A DNA stretch of 24,476 nt from Bog-473 sp963840245 (lineage in GTDB: Bacteria; Actinomycetota; Acidimicrobiia; Acidimicrobiales; RAAP-2): contig CAWIYI010000038.1 of assembly GCA_963840245.1 (NCBI GenBank), positions 1 to 24,476 on the forward strand, read 5' to 3'. Both the position numbers and the translations under genes were made by a program. Below, piece after piece: positions 7,800-15,003 of the stretch; the first letter of the stretch is position 1, and each line of letters begins with the position of its first letter. Below the pieces are notes generated by a model that searched no databases, had not been told where the DNA came from, and saw nothing but the letters and a program-made list of their open reading frames with translations.

Positions 7800-8768
7800 A
7801 TGGTTCACCTCGACGCCCGAGAAATTCCGGTCCCCACGTCCGTCAGCCCAGAGGCTCAGTCCGTCCTGGCCATGGGCCGGCTCGGTCCGCCACCGAGGGC
7901 GCTGCCGGCGCTTGATGATGTCACGGGCTGGAAGGCCTATGTCAGAGAAACCGACGACTTCGTGCGCTCGATGGTGGGCGATGCCACGGCAGGGTTCAAA
8001 GGCAGCATCGAGGAACGAGACATCGGGCCCTGCCCTCTCTACACGGTCACGCCGGACGGCGTCGCGCAAAGTGACCGCCGGGTGTTCCTCGACGTCCACG
8101 GTGGCGCCTGGGTCCTCGGTGGCGGCGACCTGTGCAAGAGGACCGCGATCGCCTCGGCCGGCGCAATCGGGATCTGCGTCTGGTCGGTGGACTACAGGAT
8201 GCCCCCTGACCATCCGTTCCCCACACCGCTCGACGACTGTCTCACCGCCTACCGGGTTCTCTTGGACGAGCGCCGCCCCGATGAAATCATCGTGGGCGGC
8301 ACGTCTGCTGGGGGGAATTTGGCTGCGGCACTGATCCTGCGAGCACGCGACGAAGGGCTTCCCCTGCCTGCCGCCGTGATCTTCAACACCGGAGCGTTCG
8401 ACCTCACGGGTTCGGGCGACTCCTGGCAGACCAACGATGGGCTCGACAATGTCCTCTCCGGACCGGTCGAGCCGTCCACCGAGCTCTACGCCGGTGGCCA
8501 CGACCGCGCCGAGCCCTACATCTCACCACTGTTCGGTGATCTGGCTGGGCTGCCGCCCGTCATACTTCTCAGCGGCACGCGCGACAGGCTCCTCTCTGAC
8601 AACGTTCGCATGCACAGGGCGCTGCGCCAGGCCGGAGTCGAGGCCGAGCTCCACGTGTGGGAGGCCGCCGGTCACGGCGGCTTCCTCGGCATGGCCCCCG
8701 AGGACGCCGAGCGATTTGCAGAGTTGCGGCGCTTCGCCGAAGCGCACCTGGTGAGGGCTGACGTCTGA
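7800..8768 (+). CDS. HSL-family alpha/beta hydrolase (esterase/lipase), copy A
   Basis: 322-aa serine hydrolase of the hormone-sensitive-lipase group (alpha/beta hydrolase fold-3). The oxyanion motif HGGA is at 100-103. The nucleophile Ser169 is in GTSAG (167-171), the acid Asp262 in SGTRDRL, and the base His292 in AAGHGGF. There is no signal peptide, so it is probably cytoplasmic. Likely substrates are short- to medium-chain esters, but nothing here fixes the substrate. Being next to an epoxide-hydrolase-like gene on the same strand fits a small catabolic or detoxification set. It appears to have its own leaderless promoter. It is about 93% identical in protein to copy B (13178-14146), and the differences avoid the catalytic motifs. 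Confidence 0.93.
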   Translation: MVHLDAREIPVPTSVSPEAQSVLAMGRLGPPPRALPALDDVTGWKAYVRETDDFVRSMVGDATAGFKGSIEERDIGPCPLYTVTPDGVAQSDRRVFLDVHGGAWVLGGGDLCKRTAIASAGAIGICVWSVDYRMPPDHPFPTPLDDCLTAYRVLLDERRPDEIIVGGTSAGGNLAAALILRARDEGLPLPAAVIFNTGAFDLTGSGDSWQTNDGLDNVLSGPVEPSTELYAGGHDRAEPYISPLFGDLAGLPPVILLSGTRDRLLSDNVRMHRALRQAGVEAELHVWEAAGHGGFLGMAPEDAERFAELRRFAEAHLVRADV

Positions 8769-8807
8769 CCCGGGCGCGCTCGACCCGGTTCACCCACCGT
8801 TTGGGAC

Positions 8808-9113
8808 CTAAGGAGCTGCAGCCTCCGCACTGGCGATGACCGACTGCAGGGCGGCCACATGTCCCTCGAAGGCTGTGCGGCCGGCGCCGGTAAGACAGAC
8901 GCGAACTCGCCGCCGCCGATTGGTCACCAACCGATCGATCGTGACGTAGCCCGCGTCCTCCAAAATCGAGAACTGTTTGGACAGGGCTGAATCAGACAAG
9001 CCCAGGCGGTCACGCACGAATGAGAAATCTGCCCAATCGGTCGAAGCCAAGAGCGCCACGATGGACAAGCGGGTGCTGGGATGAATGGTCTCGTCGAATT
9101 TGGCGGTACTCAC
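8808..9113 (-). CDS. Winged-helix transcriptional regulator, copy A
   Basis: 101-aa single-domain winged-helix DNA-binding protein resembling the HTH_34/MarR-like group. The helices run through HPSTRLSIVALL, the recognition helix is SDSALSKQFSILEDAGYV, and the wing is basic (VTNRRRRVRV). The GTG start at 9113 overlaps the stop of the upstream membrane-protein gene by four bases (GTGA), so the two are translationally coupled and form one operon. No effector domain is present, so sensing would have to involve the partner membrane protein or the HTH protein itself. It most likely binds the palindromic operator at 9606-9648 and autoregulates; this is inferred from position. A second copy is at 14202-14510. 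Confidence 0.85.
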   Translation of the reverse strand: MSTAKFDETIHPSTRLSIVALLASTDWADFSFVRDRLGLSDSALSKQFSILEDAGYVTIDRLVTNRRRRVRVCLTGAGRTAFEGHVAALQSVIASAEAAAP

Positions 9114-9592
9114 GAACCACCGAGCTGCCGCTCAGCGCGCCGGCGCACGGTGTCCATCAGCCTCGGTCCTCCGAGGAGAACGAGTGCGGCCACGACCACG
9201 CTGGCCAACAAGGTTGCGTGGCGGGCGCCGTCAGCATTGAGGATCAGTGCGAGCGCAACAGTGACAGCCGTCATGAGAATCAAGAAACCGATGACCAGTG
9301 CCGGCACGCGACGATTCACGAGGTTGCTGTGCACGCTCAAATGCGGCGATCCATGGCGGCCGGAAAGAACCCGCGGAGAGACAGCGGCGTGGACAGCTCC
9401 GAAGACGACCGTTCCGGCGGTCGTTGCCCAGGCGGGTGCGAACTGCGCCAGGACTCCAAGCACGATCCATCCTGCGGCAAGGCTGATCCAGTACCACGAC
9501 GGCACATCGATTTCGGCGATCACCTGCTGACGCCGTTGCTCGATCGAGTTCAGCGCCAGTCGAGCCTCTGCTTCCGTAATTTCGTCATTCAT
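9110..9592 (-). CDS. Small multi-pass membrane protein partnered with winged-helix regulator, copy A
   Basis: 160-aa protein of unknown function. A short acidic, coiled-coil-like cytoplasmic N-terminus (about residues 4-25, EAEARLAL...EQRRQQV) is followed by about four hydrophobic segments: WYWISLAAGWIVLGVL, TTAGTVVFGAVHAAV, ALVIGFLILMTAVTVAL and LLASVVVAALVLLGG. The C-terminus is basic. ATG 9592 is chosen because AAGGGG lies about 7 bases upstream and the longer frame would read through the operator. It is the first gene of a two-gene operon with the regulator. Small membrane proteins encoded beside HTH_34-type regulators are common in actinobacteria, but their job is not known to me. Confidence 0.8.
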   Translation of the reverse strand: MNDEITEAEARLALNSIEQRRQQVIAEIDVPSWYWISLAAGWIVLGVLAQFAPAWATTAGTVVFGAVHAAVSPRVLSGRHGSPHLSVHSNLVNRRVPALVIGFLILMTAVTVALALILNADGARHATLLASVVVAALVLLGGPRLMDTVRRRAERQLGGS

Positions 9593-9605
9593 ACCGTGAC
9601 CCCTT

Positions 9606-9648
9606 ACTTTCCTAGTTGGAAAGTCTATTACTTTCCAACTAGGAAAGT
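9606..9648. promoter_or_regulatory. Four-half-site palindromic operator overlapping a promoter, copy A
   Basis: Perfect 43-bp structure: ACTTTCC-TAGTT-GGAAAGT, CTATT, ACTTTCC-AACTA-GGAAAGT. Each 19-bp arm is itself an inverted repeat, and the two arms are exact reverse complements, giving four ACTTTCC half-sites. On the minus strand, TTGACT (9646-9651) and TAGACT (9622-9627) with an 18-bp spacer form a promoter inside it, about 30 bp before the membrane-protein ATG. A bound repressor would block RNA polymerase. Copy B has it at 15004-15046 with one base changed. Confidence 0.85.
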
Positions 9649-9663
9649 CAACTGATTCCCTCC

Positions 9664-10806
9664 TCACCGGAGCACGCGCCGCCTGCCCGACCGCAGCGTG
9701 GCCTCCCGGATCACCGTGCCAGTGGTGAGGCCCAGGACGGCCCCCGCCATGACGTCCCCGGGGTAGTGCACCCCGTTGTGGACTCTGCTGTAGCCAACGA
9801 CAGTGGCCAGGCCAAAGAGCGGCAGCGCAAGCTGAGGGAGGTCGGCCGTCACAGCGGTGGCGAAGGCGAAGGCGGACGCCGTGTGGCCCGACGGGAACGA
9901 CCCCGACGTCGGCATCGCCGCACGGCGCTCACGGTTGAGGGCCGAACGGACCGGGCGTCCGCGGGGAAAAAGACGCTTCGCTGCCAGGTTCGCCGTGGCG
10001 GATGTTGCGCCGATCGCCACCAGCCCCCGGACGGCCGCCCGTCGGCCCCTCAGGCCGCCTATCAGGCGCATGCGGGCGCCCGCCACGTCGGCGATGGCCG
10101 TGGCCTGGGGGACGCCCAACCCGAGGACACCGCGGGTGGTGCAGGCGTTGCCCGGACCGACTCCGACGAGCACGCCCACCGCTCCCGTTCGCATCAGGTG
10201 CAGGCCGGCCTGGTAGGAGGCGCAGCCACCGACGATCACCGGGAGGTCGAACTCGCGGATGAAGCGCTTGAGGTTGAGCGGCTCGGAGGTCTTCGACACG
10301 TGCTCGGCCGAGACCACCGTCCCCTGGATGACGAGGATGTCGAGCTCGGCGGCCAGGCAGGCCTGGGCGAGCGACTGGGTGCGCTGGGGGGTCACCGAGG
10401 CGGCCGTCGTGATGCCGGCCTCCTTCATCTGCTTGATCCGGGCCGTGACCAGCTCGGCGATGATCGGCTCCTGGTACATCTGCTGCATGCGCGACGTTGC
10501 CTTGTCGTCGTCGAGCTCGCGGATCTCGTCGAAGAGCCCGGTCGGGTCCTCGTAGCGGGTCCACAAACCCTCGAGGTTGAGGACGCCCAGGCCACCGAGC
10601 TTGCCCAGCTCGATGGCGGTCGCCGGGCTCATCACCCCGTCCATCGCCGCGCCGAGCACGGGCAGGTCGAAACGGTAGGCGTCGATCTCCCAGGAGATGT
10701 CGACGTCCTCGGGGTCGCGGGTCCGCCGGCTCGGGACGATGGCGATGTCGTCGAACCCGTAGGCCTGCCGCCCCGATTTGAAGATGCCGATCTCGATCTC
10801 AGCCAA
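9664..10806 (-). CDS. Chimeric GuaB3(1-247)::PAP2 phosphatase fusion gene at the duplication junction
   Basis: 380-aa in-frame chimera. Residues 1-247 are GuaB3, including the TTG start with the same GGAGGG site and the catalytic loop Cys222 in NACTTRG. They end at GARMR, so the phosphate-binding last strands of the TIM barrel are lost. From residue 248 the protein is the C-terminal 133 aa of the neighbouring PAP2 phosphatase. All three PAP2 motifs are intact: KRLFPRGRP (KX6RP), SFPSGH, and SRVHNGVHYPGD (SRX5HX3D). About 75 N-terminal PAP2 residues, with its first membrane segment, are gone, so topology may be changed. The gene inherits the guaB3 leader and promoter. IMP dehydrogenase activity is unlikely; phosphatase activity is possible. 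The open frame further upstream is non-coding leader. Confidence 0.88.
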   Translation of the reverse strand: MAEIEIGIFKSGRQAYGFDDIAIVPSRRTRDPEDVDISWEIDAYRFDLPVLGAAMDGVMSPATAIELGKLGGLGVLNLEGLWTRYEDPTGLFDEIRELDDDKATSRMQQMYQEPIIAELVTARIKQMKEAGITTAASVTPQRTQSLAQACLAAELDILVIQGTVVSAEHVSKTSEPLNLKRFIREFDLPVIVGGCASYQAGLHLMRTGAVGVLVGVGPGNACTTRGVLGLGVPQATAIADVAGARMRLIGGLRGRRAAVRGLVAIGATSATANLAAKRLFPRGRPVRSALNRERRAAMPTSGSFPSGHTASAFAFATAVTADLPQLALPLFGLATVVGYSRVHNGVHYPGDVMAGAVLGLTTGTVIREATLRSGRRRVLR

Positions 10807-10824
10807 TGTGCTCGCCCTCCGGCA

Positions 10825-10860
10825 TTCGTGGGGCCGGTACGGCTCACGAACCACACCGGC
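10825..10860 (-). promoter_or_regulatory. Interleaved inverted repeats in chimeric-gene leader
   Basis: Exact copy of the element at 5239-5274, placed ahead of the chimeric gene. Same two 6-bp complementary pairs (GCCGGT/ACCGGC and TTCGTG/CACGAA). Function unknown. Confidence 0.3.
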
Positions 10861-10912
10861 ATGTCTTCTCGACTCGATTGCGAACGCCGGGCCGACACGC
10901 CGACGATCCTCC

Positions 10913-10940
10913 ACTCTACTCTCCGGGTGCTGCGCGTCAG
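10913..10940 (-). promoter_or_regulatory. Candidate promoter of the chimeric gene
   Basis: CTGACG (10935-10940), 16 bp, TAGAGT (10913-10918) on the minus strand, identical to the candidate guaB3 promoter. If the guaB3 promoter is right, the chimera is expressed with guaB3-like control. Confidence 0.35.
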
Positions 10941-11068
10941 GCCCTCCCGCCGCACGAAATTGGCGTCCGCACGGGCGCGGAGCCGTGACCTGCTGCGCTG
11001 TGTCATCACGTGGGAGAACCGGCGGCCGGGCCGCGGAAGCCGGAGCGAACCTGAGGCATGCTGGCTCC

Positions 11069-11728
11069 ATGACCGACCGTGACCCCGCCGCCTCCGCCGC
11101 CGCCGTGTCCCGCGGCATGCACGCCCTGCTGGCGAGTCGCGACGCCGCCCTGGCCGCCGGTGCGGCCCCGGTGGGCTGGAAGATCGGCTTCAACACGCCC
11201 GCCATCCAGGAGCACTTCGGGCTGACCGACGCCGTCGTCGGCTACCTGACCGACGCCGGGGTGTCGCCCGACGGCGCCACCGTGCCGCTGGCCGGCTGGA
11301 GCGCACCCGCCGTCGAGGTCGAGGTCGCCATCCGGGTGGGGGCGCGGGGCGCGGTCGCCGGGTTGGCGCCGGCCCTCGAGCTGGTCGATCTCGACATCTC
11401 GTTCGACGACATCGAGCCGGTCCTGGCGGGCAACATCTGCCACCGAGGCGTGATCTTCGGAGAGGAGGTCCCCGGTGTGGACCCGTGGGCCGTGGTGGCC
11501 TCGGTGACACGGGCCGGCGACGTCGTCGCGGAGGGACGGCTGATGGAGGACCCGGCCACGACGGCGGCGTTCGTGAGGTCGTATCTCGCCGCCCACGGCG
11601 CCGCGCTCGCGGCCGGGGACAGGATCATCGCCGGGTCCGTGGTGGCGCCGGTCGCTGTGGTACCCGGCGACGAGCTCAGCGTGTCGTTCGGGCCGCTGGG
11701 CCATCTGTCGGTCGGTTTCGGCGACTGA
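11069..11728 (+). CDS. 2-keto-4-pentenoate hydratase-like protein, copy B (intact)
   Basis: 219-aa intact member of the MhpD/fumarylacetoacetate-hydrolase-fold hydratases. It has the same motifs as copy A: GWKIGFNTPA, the metal-binding EVEVA run, FDDIEPVLAGNICHRG, and AGSVVAPVAVVPGD followed by SFGPLGHL. It ends normally at TGA 11726-11728, which shows that copy A carries a one-base insertion. The length is slightly below the usual 250-270 aa because the N-terminal part is short. ATG 11069 has only a distant GAGG upstream. It is convergent with the NUDIX gene (17 bp) and divergent from the chimeric gene. Its protein is closely similar to copy A up to the frameshift. The pathway is unknown, since no ring-cleavage or other meta-pathway genes are nearby. 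Confidence 0.88.
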   Translation: MTDRDPAASAAAVSRGMHALLASRDAALAAGAAPVGWKIGFNTPAIQEHFGLTDAVVGYLTDAGVSPDGATVPLAGWSAPAVEVEVAIRVGARGAVAGLAPALELVDLDISFDDIEPVLAGNICHRGVIFGEEVPGVDPWAVVASVTRAGDVVAEGRLMEDPATTAAFVRSYLAAHGAALAAGDRIIAGSVVAPVAVVPGDELSVSFGPLGHLSVGFGD

Positions 11729-11745
11729 CGCGGACGCGGACGCGA

Positions 11746-12513
11746 TCAGGTCCCCGTTCGCTGCCGGGTCAGGACGATGGTCAGCAGCTCGTGGAGCATG
11801 CGGGCCGTGGCACCCCAGATCATCTCGCCCGCGATCTCGAAGAAGCGCACGGCGAACGCGTCGTCGTCGGTCCCCGGGATGGTGCGCCCCGGGATCCTCC
11901 AACGCTCCTCGTGGAAGATCCCTGGCTCGGCCAGCTCGGCGAGTGAGACGTCGAAGGCCCGCTCCACCTCCACCGGGCTGACCACCAGGTGTGGGCGCTC
12001 CGCCACGGTGGCGACCACGGGCAGGATCAGCGAGGCCGAGACCATGGTCATGACGGGCTGGATCCAGCCGACCGTGGTGACCCGGGCGGGATCGAGGCCG
12101 ATCTCCTCGTGCGCCTCGCGGAGTGCCGCCTCGGCCGGGCCCTCCCCGGCGTCGAGCCGTCCACCCGGGAAGCTGACTTCCCCCTTGTGCGTCCGCAGCC
12201 CGGAGGAGCGCCGGGTCAGGATGAGCCGGGCCTCACCAACCTCCTCGAAGAGCACGGCCAGGACAGCCGCATTGACACCCGGCACCGCCGGCGCGTTCGC
12301 CTCGTTGATCAGGACACCGGGGCCGGGCACTTCGCCCGCTCCGATGTCCTCGGGCACGGGGCCACGCTGACCCCGGGCGCCGAGGGCGTCGAGCACCCGG
12401 GCGATACCGATCCCCGTGCGCTGCGCCGCCGGCAGGTCGGCCCACGGCGCCGGGGCTCCCGCTTGCCAGGTGGAGGGGCGCGGGATCACCTGGGGCGGCA
12501 CCGGTCGGGACAT
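11746..12513 (-). CDS. NUDIX hydrolase, CoA pyrophosphatase (NudL)-like, copy B
   Basis: 255-aa paralogue of the NUDIX gene at 6155-6919. The NUDIX box is complete (GRLDAGE, seven residues, REAHEEIGL) and is preceded by the CoA-pyrophosphatase signature LRTHKGE plus SFPGG. The start at ATG 12513 is placed by alignment with copy A; the frame is open well upstream but shares no coding similarity there. The C-terminus differs from copy A by one extra residue (LTRQRTGT). Substitutions are mostly conservative, so both copies are probably functional. It could trim CoA released by neighbouring catabolic enzymes, but that link is only positional. Confidence 0.88.
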   Translation of the reverse strand: MSRPVPPQVIPRPSTWQAGAPAPWADLPAAQRTGIGIARVLDALGARGQRGPVPEDIGAGEVPGPGVLINEANAPAVPGVNAAVLAVLFEEVGEARLILTRRSSGLRTHKGEVSFPGGRLDAGEGPAEAALREAHEEIGLDPARVTTVGWIQPVMTMVSASLILPVVATVAERPHLVVSPVEVERAFDVSLAELAEPGIFHEERWRIPGRTIPGTDDDAFAVRFFEIAGEMIWGATARMLHELLTIVLTRQRTGT

Positions 12514-12700
12514 CTCTCTCACGTTACCGGTGACCCCGTCGGGCCCCCGCCGGGGGTTCCCACCCGTCCCCCCCCGATCACTTGCACAATTCGTTGACGC
12601 GCCTCGCCGAACTCGTCCTTCCTGAGCGCGAGCCTGTGCTGCGGGCAATCCCGATCGATGGGGCTTGCCGATTCGCTGCCAACGCGACAGCGGAGCCACG

Positions 12701-13105
12701 ATGAGTGGCGTGGTCGGAACACCAAGCGCCGAGGAAGTCGTGCGTGACTTCATGGCAGCGTTCACGGCGGCATGGCCGACGGGCGATGCCACCACCCTCG
12801 GCCGGTTCTTCAGCGAGGATGCCGAGTACTGCAACGGCCCGGGAGAGCCGGTTGTTGGACGAGAAGCCATCGTGGCAGACCTCGCCCGGATGATGAGCCT
12901 GGGCGGCCACGTGGACGCCGACATTCGCCACCTCCTGTCCGATGGCGCCGTTGTGATGACCGAAAGGGTCGACTACGTGAGGGTGGACGCAAAGACGGCA
13001 GCCTTGAGGATCGCGGGCGTCTTTGAGGTTCACGACGGAGTCATCACCGGCTGGCGTGACTACTTCGATTCCACAGAGTTCGGAGCACAGCTCTCCGCTG
13101 ACTGA
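12701..13105 (+). CDS. Limonene-1,2-epoxide hydrolase-like protein (NTF2/SnoaL fold), copy B
   Basis: 134 aa, the same length as copy A, with no insertions or deletions. All six catalytic positions of the limonene-epoxide-hydrolase family are kept: Tyr43/Asn45, Arg89/Asp91 and Trp118/Asp120. ATG 12701 has GGAG five bases upstream, a better ribosome site than in copy A. Changes from copy A cluster outside the pocket motifs, for example in the DAKTAAL loop after TERVDYV. The alpha/beta hydrolase follows after only 72 bp on the same strand. Epoxide hydration is the expected activity; substrate unknown. Other NTF2-fold roles are less likely because the specific residues are complete. Confidence 0.88.
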   Translation: MSGVVGTPSAEEVVRDFMAAFTAAWPTGDATTLGRFFSEDAEYCNGPGEPVVGREAIVADLARMMSLGGHVDADIRHLLSDGAVVMTERVDYVRVDAKTAALRIAGVFEVHDGVITGWRDYFDSTEFGAQLSAD

Positions 13106-13165
13106 CCGGGACGCGCCGATATCGAGCGGTGGTGGCCCCATGCGGCGGCTCGAAGTGCGACTCTG

Positions 13166-13177
13166 TACGATCGCGCC
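13166..13177 (+). promoter_or_regulatory. Candidate leaderless promoter of alpha/beta hydrolase, copy B
   Basis: TACGAT (13166-13171) then 6 nt then ATG 13178, conserved with copy A. There is no Shine-Dalgarno sequence before the start codon. Confidence 0.5.
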
Positions 13178-14146
13178 ATGGTTCACCTCGAAGCCCGAGA
13201 GATTCCGGTCCCGACGTCCGTCAGCCCAGAGGCTCAGTCCGTCCTGGCCATGGGCCGGCTCGGCCCGCCGCCAAGGGCGCTACCGGCGCTCGATGACGCA
13301 ACGGGCTGGAAGGCCTATGTCACAGAAGCCGACGATTTCGTGCGCTCGATGGTGGGCGATGCCTGGGCAGGGTTCAAAGGCAGCATCGAGGAACGAGACA
13401 TCGGGCCCTGCCCTCTCTACATGGTCACGCCAGACGGGGTCGCTCAACGTGACCGCCGGGTGTTCCTCGACGTCCACGGTGGCGCCTGGGTCCTCGGTGG
13501 CGGTGACCTGTGCAAAAGGACCGCGATCGCCTCGGCGGGCTCGTTGGGGATCTGCGTCTGGTCGGTGGACTACAGGATGCCCCCCGATCATCCGTTCCCC
13601 ACACCGCTCGACGACTGTCTCACGGCCTACCGGGTTCTCTTGGACGAACGCCGCGCCAACGACATCATCGTGGGCGGGACGTCTGCCGGGGCGAATTTGG
13701 CCGCGGCGCTGATCCTGCGAGCGCGCGACGAAGGGCTTCCCCTGCCTGCCGCCGTGATCTTCAACACCGGCGCGTTCGACCTCACGGGTTCAGGCGACTC
13801 CTGGCAGACCAACGATGGGCTCGACAATGTCCTCTCCGGACCGGTCGAGCCGTGCACCGAGCTCTACGCTGGTGAGCACGACCGCCGCGAGCCTTACATC
13901 TCACCGCTGTTCGGTGATCTGGCCGGGCTGCCACCCGTCATACTTCTCAGCGGCACTCGCGACAGACTCCTCTCTGACAACGTTCGCATGCACAGGGCAC
14001 TGCGCCACGCCGGGGTTGAGGCCGAGCTCCACGTGTGGGAGGCAGCCGGTCACGGCGGCTTCCTCGGCATCGCCCCCGAGGACGCCGAGCGCTATGCAGA
14101 GTTACGCCGCTTCGCCGAGGCGCACCTGGTGAGCGCTGATATCTGA
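13178..14146 (+). CDS. HSL-family alpha/beta hydrolase (esterase/lipase), copy B
   Basis: 322-aa paralogue of the gene at 7800-8768, same length. The catalytic set is intact: HGGA (100-103), Ser169 in GTSAG, Asp262 in SGTRDRL, His292 in AAGHGGF. About 21 residues differ from copy A. One differs just after the nucleophile elbow (GTSAGA instead of GTSAGG), and others are T63W, S228C, G233E and A236R, near where a lid or substrate pocket could lie. That may mean altered specificity, which is an inference. The stop codon falls inside a 15-bp tandem microduplication (GATATCTGACAC twice, 14138-14164) absent from copy A. Confidence 0.93.
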   Translation: MVHLEAREIPVPTSVSPEAQSVLAMGRLGPPPRALPALDDATGWKAYVTEADDFVRSMVGDAWAGFKGSIEERDIGPCPLYMVTPDGVAQRDRRVFLDVHGGAWVLGGGDLCKRTAIASAGSLGICVWSVDYRMPPDHPFPTPLDDCLTAYRVLLDERRANDIIVGGTSAGANLAAALILRARDEGLPLPAAVIFNTGAFDLTGSGDSWQTNDGLDNVLSGPVEPCTELYAGEHDRREPYISPLFGDLAGLPPVILLSGTRDRLLSDNVRMHRALRHAGVEAELHVWEAAGHGGFLGIAPEDAERYAELRRFAEAHLVSADI

Positions 14147-14164
14147 CACGCCGATATCTGACAC
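14138..14164. repeat. 15-bp-period microduplication at 3' end of hydrolase copy B
   Basis: GATATCTGACAC occurs at 14138-14149 and again at 14153-14164. The first occurrence contains the stop codon of the alpha/beta hydrolase. Copy A has a single unit-length equivalent, so this arose after the segmental duplication. Confidence 0.8.
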
Positions 14165-14201
14165 GGGGCGCGCGCGACATGGTCACCCACCGTTTGGTGA
14201 C

Positions 14202-14510
14202 CTACGGAGATGCTGCAACCTCTGCACTGGCGATGACCGACTGCAAGGCGGCCACGTGTCCCTCGAAGGCCTTACGGCCGGCGTCCGTAAGGCCGACGCG
14301 AACTCGCCGCCGGCGATTGGTCACCAACCGATCGATCGTGACGTATCCAGCGTCCTCCAAAATCGAGAACTGTTTGGACAGAGCTGAATCAGACATACCC
14401 AGGCGGTCACGAACGAACGAGAAATCTGCCCAATCGGTCGAGGCCAAGAGCGCCACGATGGACAGGCGAGTGCTGGGATGAATGGTCTCGTCGAACTTGG
14501 CGGTACTCAC
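14202..14510 (-). CDS. Winged-helix transcriptional regulator, copy B
   Basis: 102-aa paralogue of the regulator at 8808-9113. The recognition helix is nearly unchanged (SDSALSKQFSILEDAGYV; one Leu to Met change just before it) and the basic wing is identical, so both copies should bind the same operator. The start is GTG 14510, overlapping the membrane-protein stop as GTGA exactly as in copy A. The frame is open far upstream on this strand, but that is the shadow of the membrane-protein gene. The C-terminus has one extra residue (AEVAASP). Cross-regulation of both operons by both copies is expected from the shared operator. Confidence 0.85.
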   Translation of the reverse strand: MSTAKFDETIHPSTRLSIVALLASTDWADFSFVRDRLGMSDSALSKQFSILEDAGYVTIDRLVTNRRRRVRVGLTDAGRKAFEGHVAALQSVIASAEVAASP

Positions 14511-14989
14511 GAACCACGGAGCTGCCGCTCGGAGCGTCGGCGTACGGTGTCCACCAATCTCGGTCCCCCAAGGAGAACGAGCACGGCCACGATCACACTG
14601 GCAAAGACGGTTGAGTGGCGAGCGCCGTCGGCGTTGAGGATGAGTGCGAGCCCAACTGTGACGGCGGTCATGAGAATCAAGAAACCGATGACCAATGCCG
14701 GCAGACGGCGATTGACGAGGTTGCTGTGCACGCTCAAGTACGGCGACGCATGACGGCCGGAAAGAACCCGCGGGGAGACAGCGGCGTGGACAGCTCCGAA
14801 GGCCACCGTGCCGGCGAACGTTGCCCACGCGGGTCCGTACTGCGCCAGCACTCCAAGCACAATCCATCCTGCGGCGAGGCTGATCCAGTACCACGGAGGC
14901 ACATCAATTTCGGCGATCACCTGCTGGCGGCGCTGCTCGATCGAGTTCAGCGCGAGTCGAGCCTCTGCCTCTGTGACGTCTTCATTCAT
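14507..14989 (-). CDS. Small multi-pass membrane protein partnered with winged-helix regulator, copy B
   Basis: 160-aa paralogue of 9110-9592 with the same layout: a charged N-terminal helix (EAEARLAL, EQRRQQV), about four transmembrane segments and a basic C-terminal tail. ATG 14989 has AGGGG seven bases upstream and lies just after the operator/promoter element. It is the first gene of the two-gene operon, coupled to the regulator by a 4-base overlap. Function unknown. Both copies stay open and equal in length, which argues against decay. Confidence 0.8.
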   Translation of the reverse strand: MNEDVTEAEARLALNSIEQRRQQVIAEIDVPPWYWISLAAGWIVLGVLAQYGPAWATFAGTVAFGAVHAAVSPRVLSGRHASPYLSVHSNLVNRRLPALVIGFLILMTAVTVGLALILNADGARHSTVFASVIVAVLVLLGGPRLVDTVRRRSERQLRGS

Positions 14990-15003
14990 GCCACAACCCC
15001 TTT

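Larger units (their letters stand above)
4479..10064. repeat. Tandem segmental duplication, copy A (5586 bp)
   Basis: This segment matches 10065-15435 gene for gene and in the same orientation. It runs from codon 247 of guaB3 to the middle of a PAP2 phosphatase gene. By eye, the guaB3 part is about 97% identical to copy B, and a sampled 213-bp stretch of the alpha/beta hydrolase is about 92% identical. Copy A has about 155 bp more in the NUDIX/epoxide-hydrolase intergenic region, about 61 bp more before the alpha/beta hydrolase, and 27 bp more before the regulator operator. Copy B has a 15-bp microduplication that A lacks. Confidence 0.95.
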
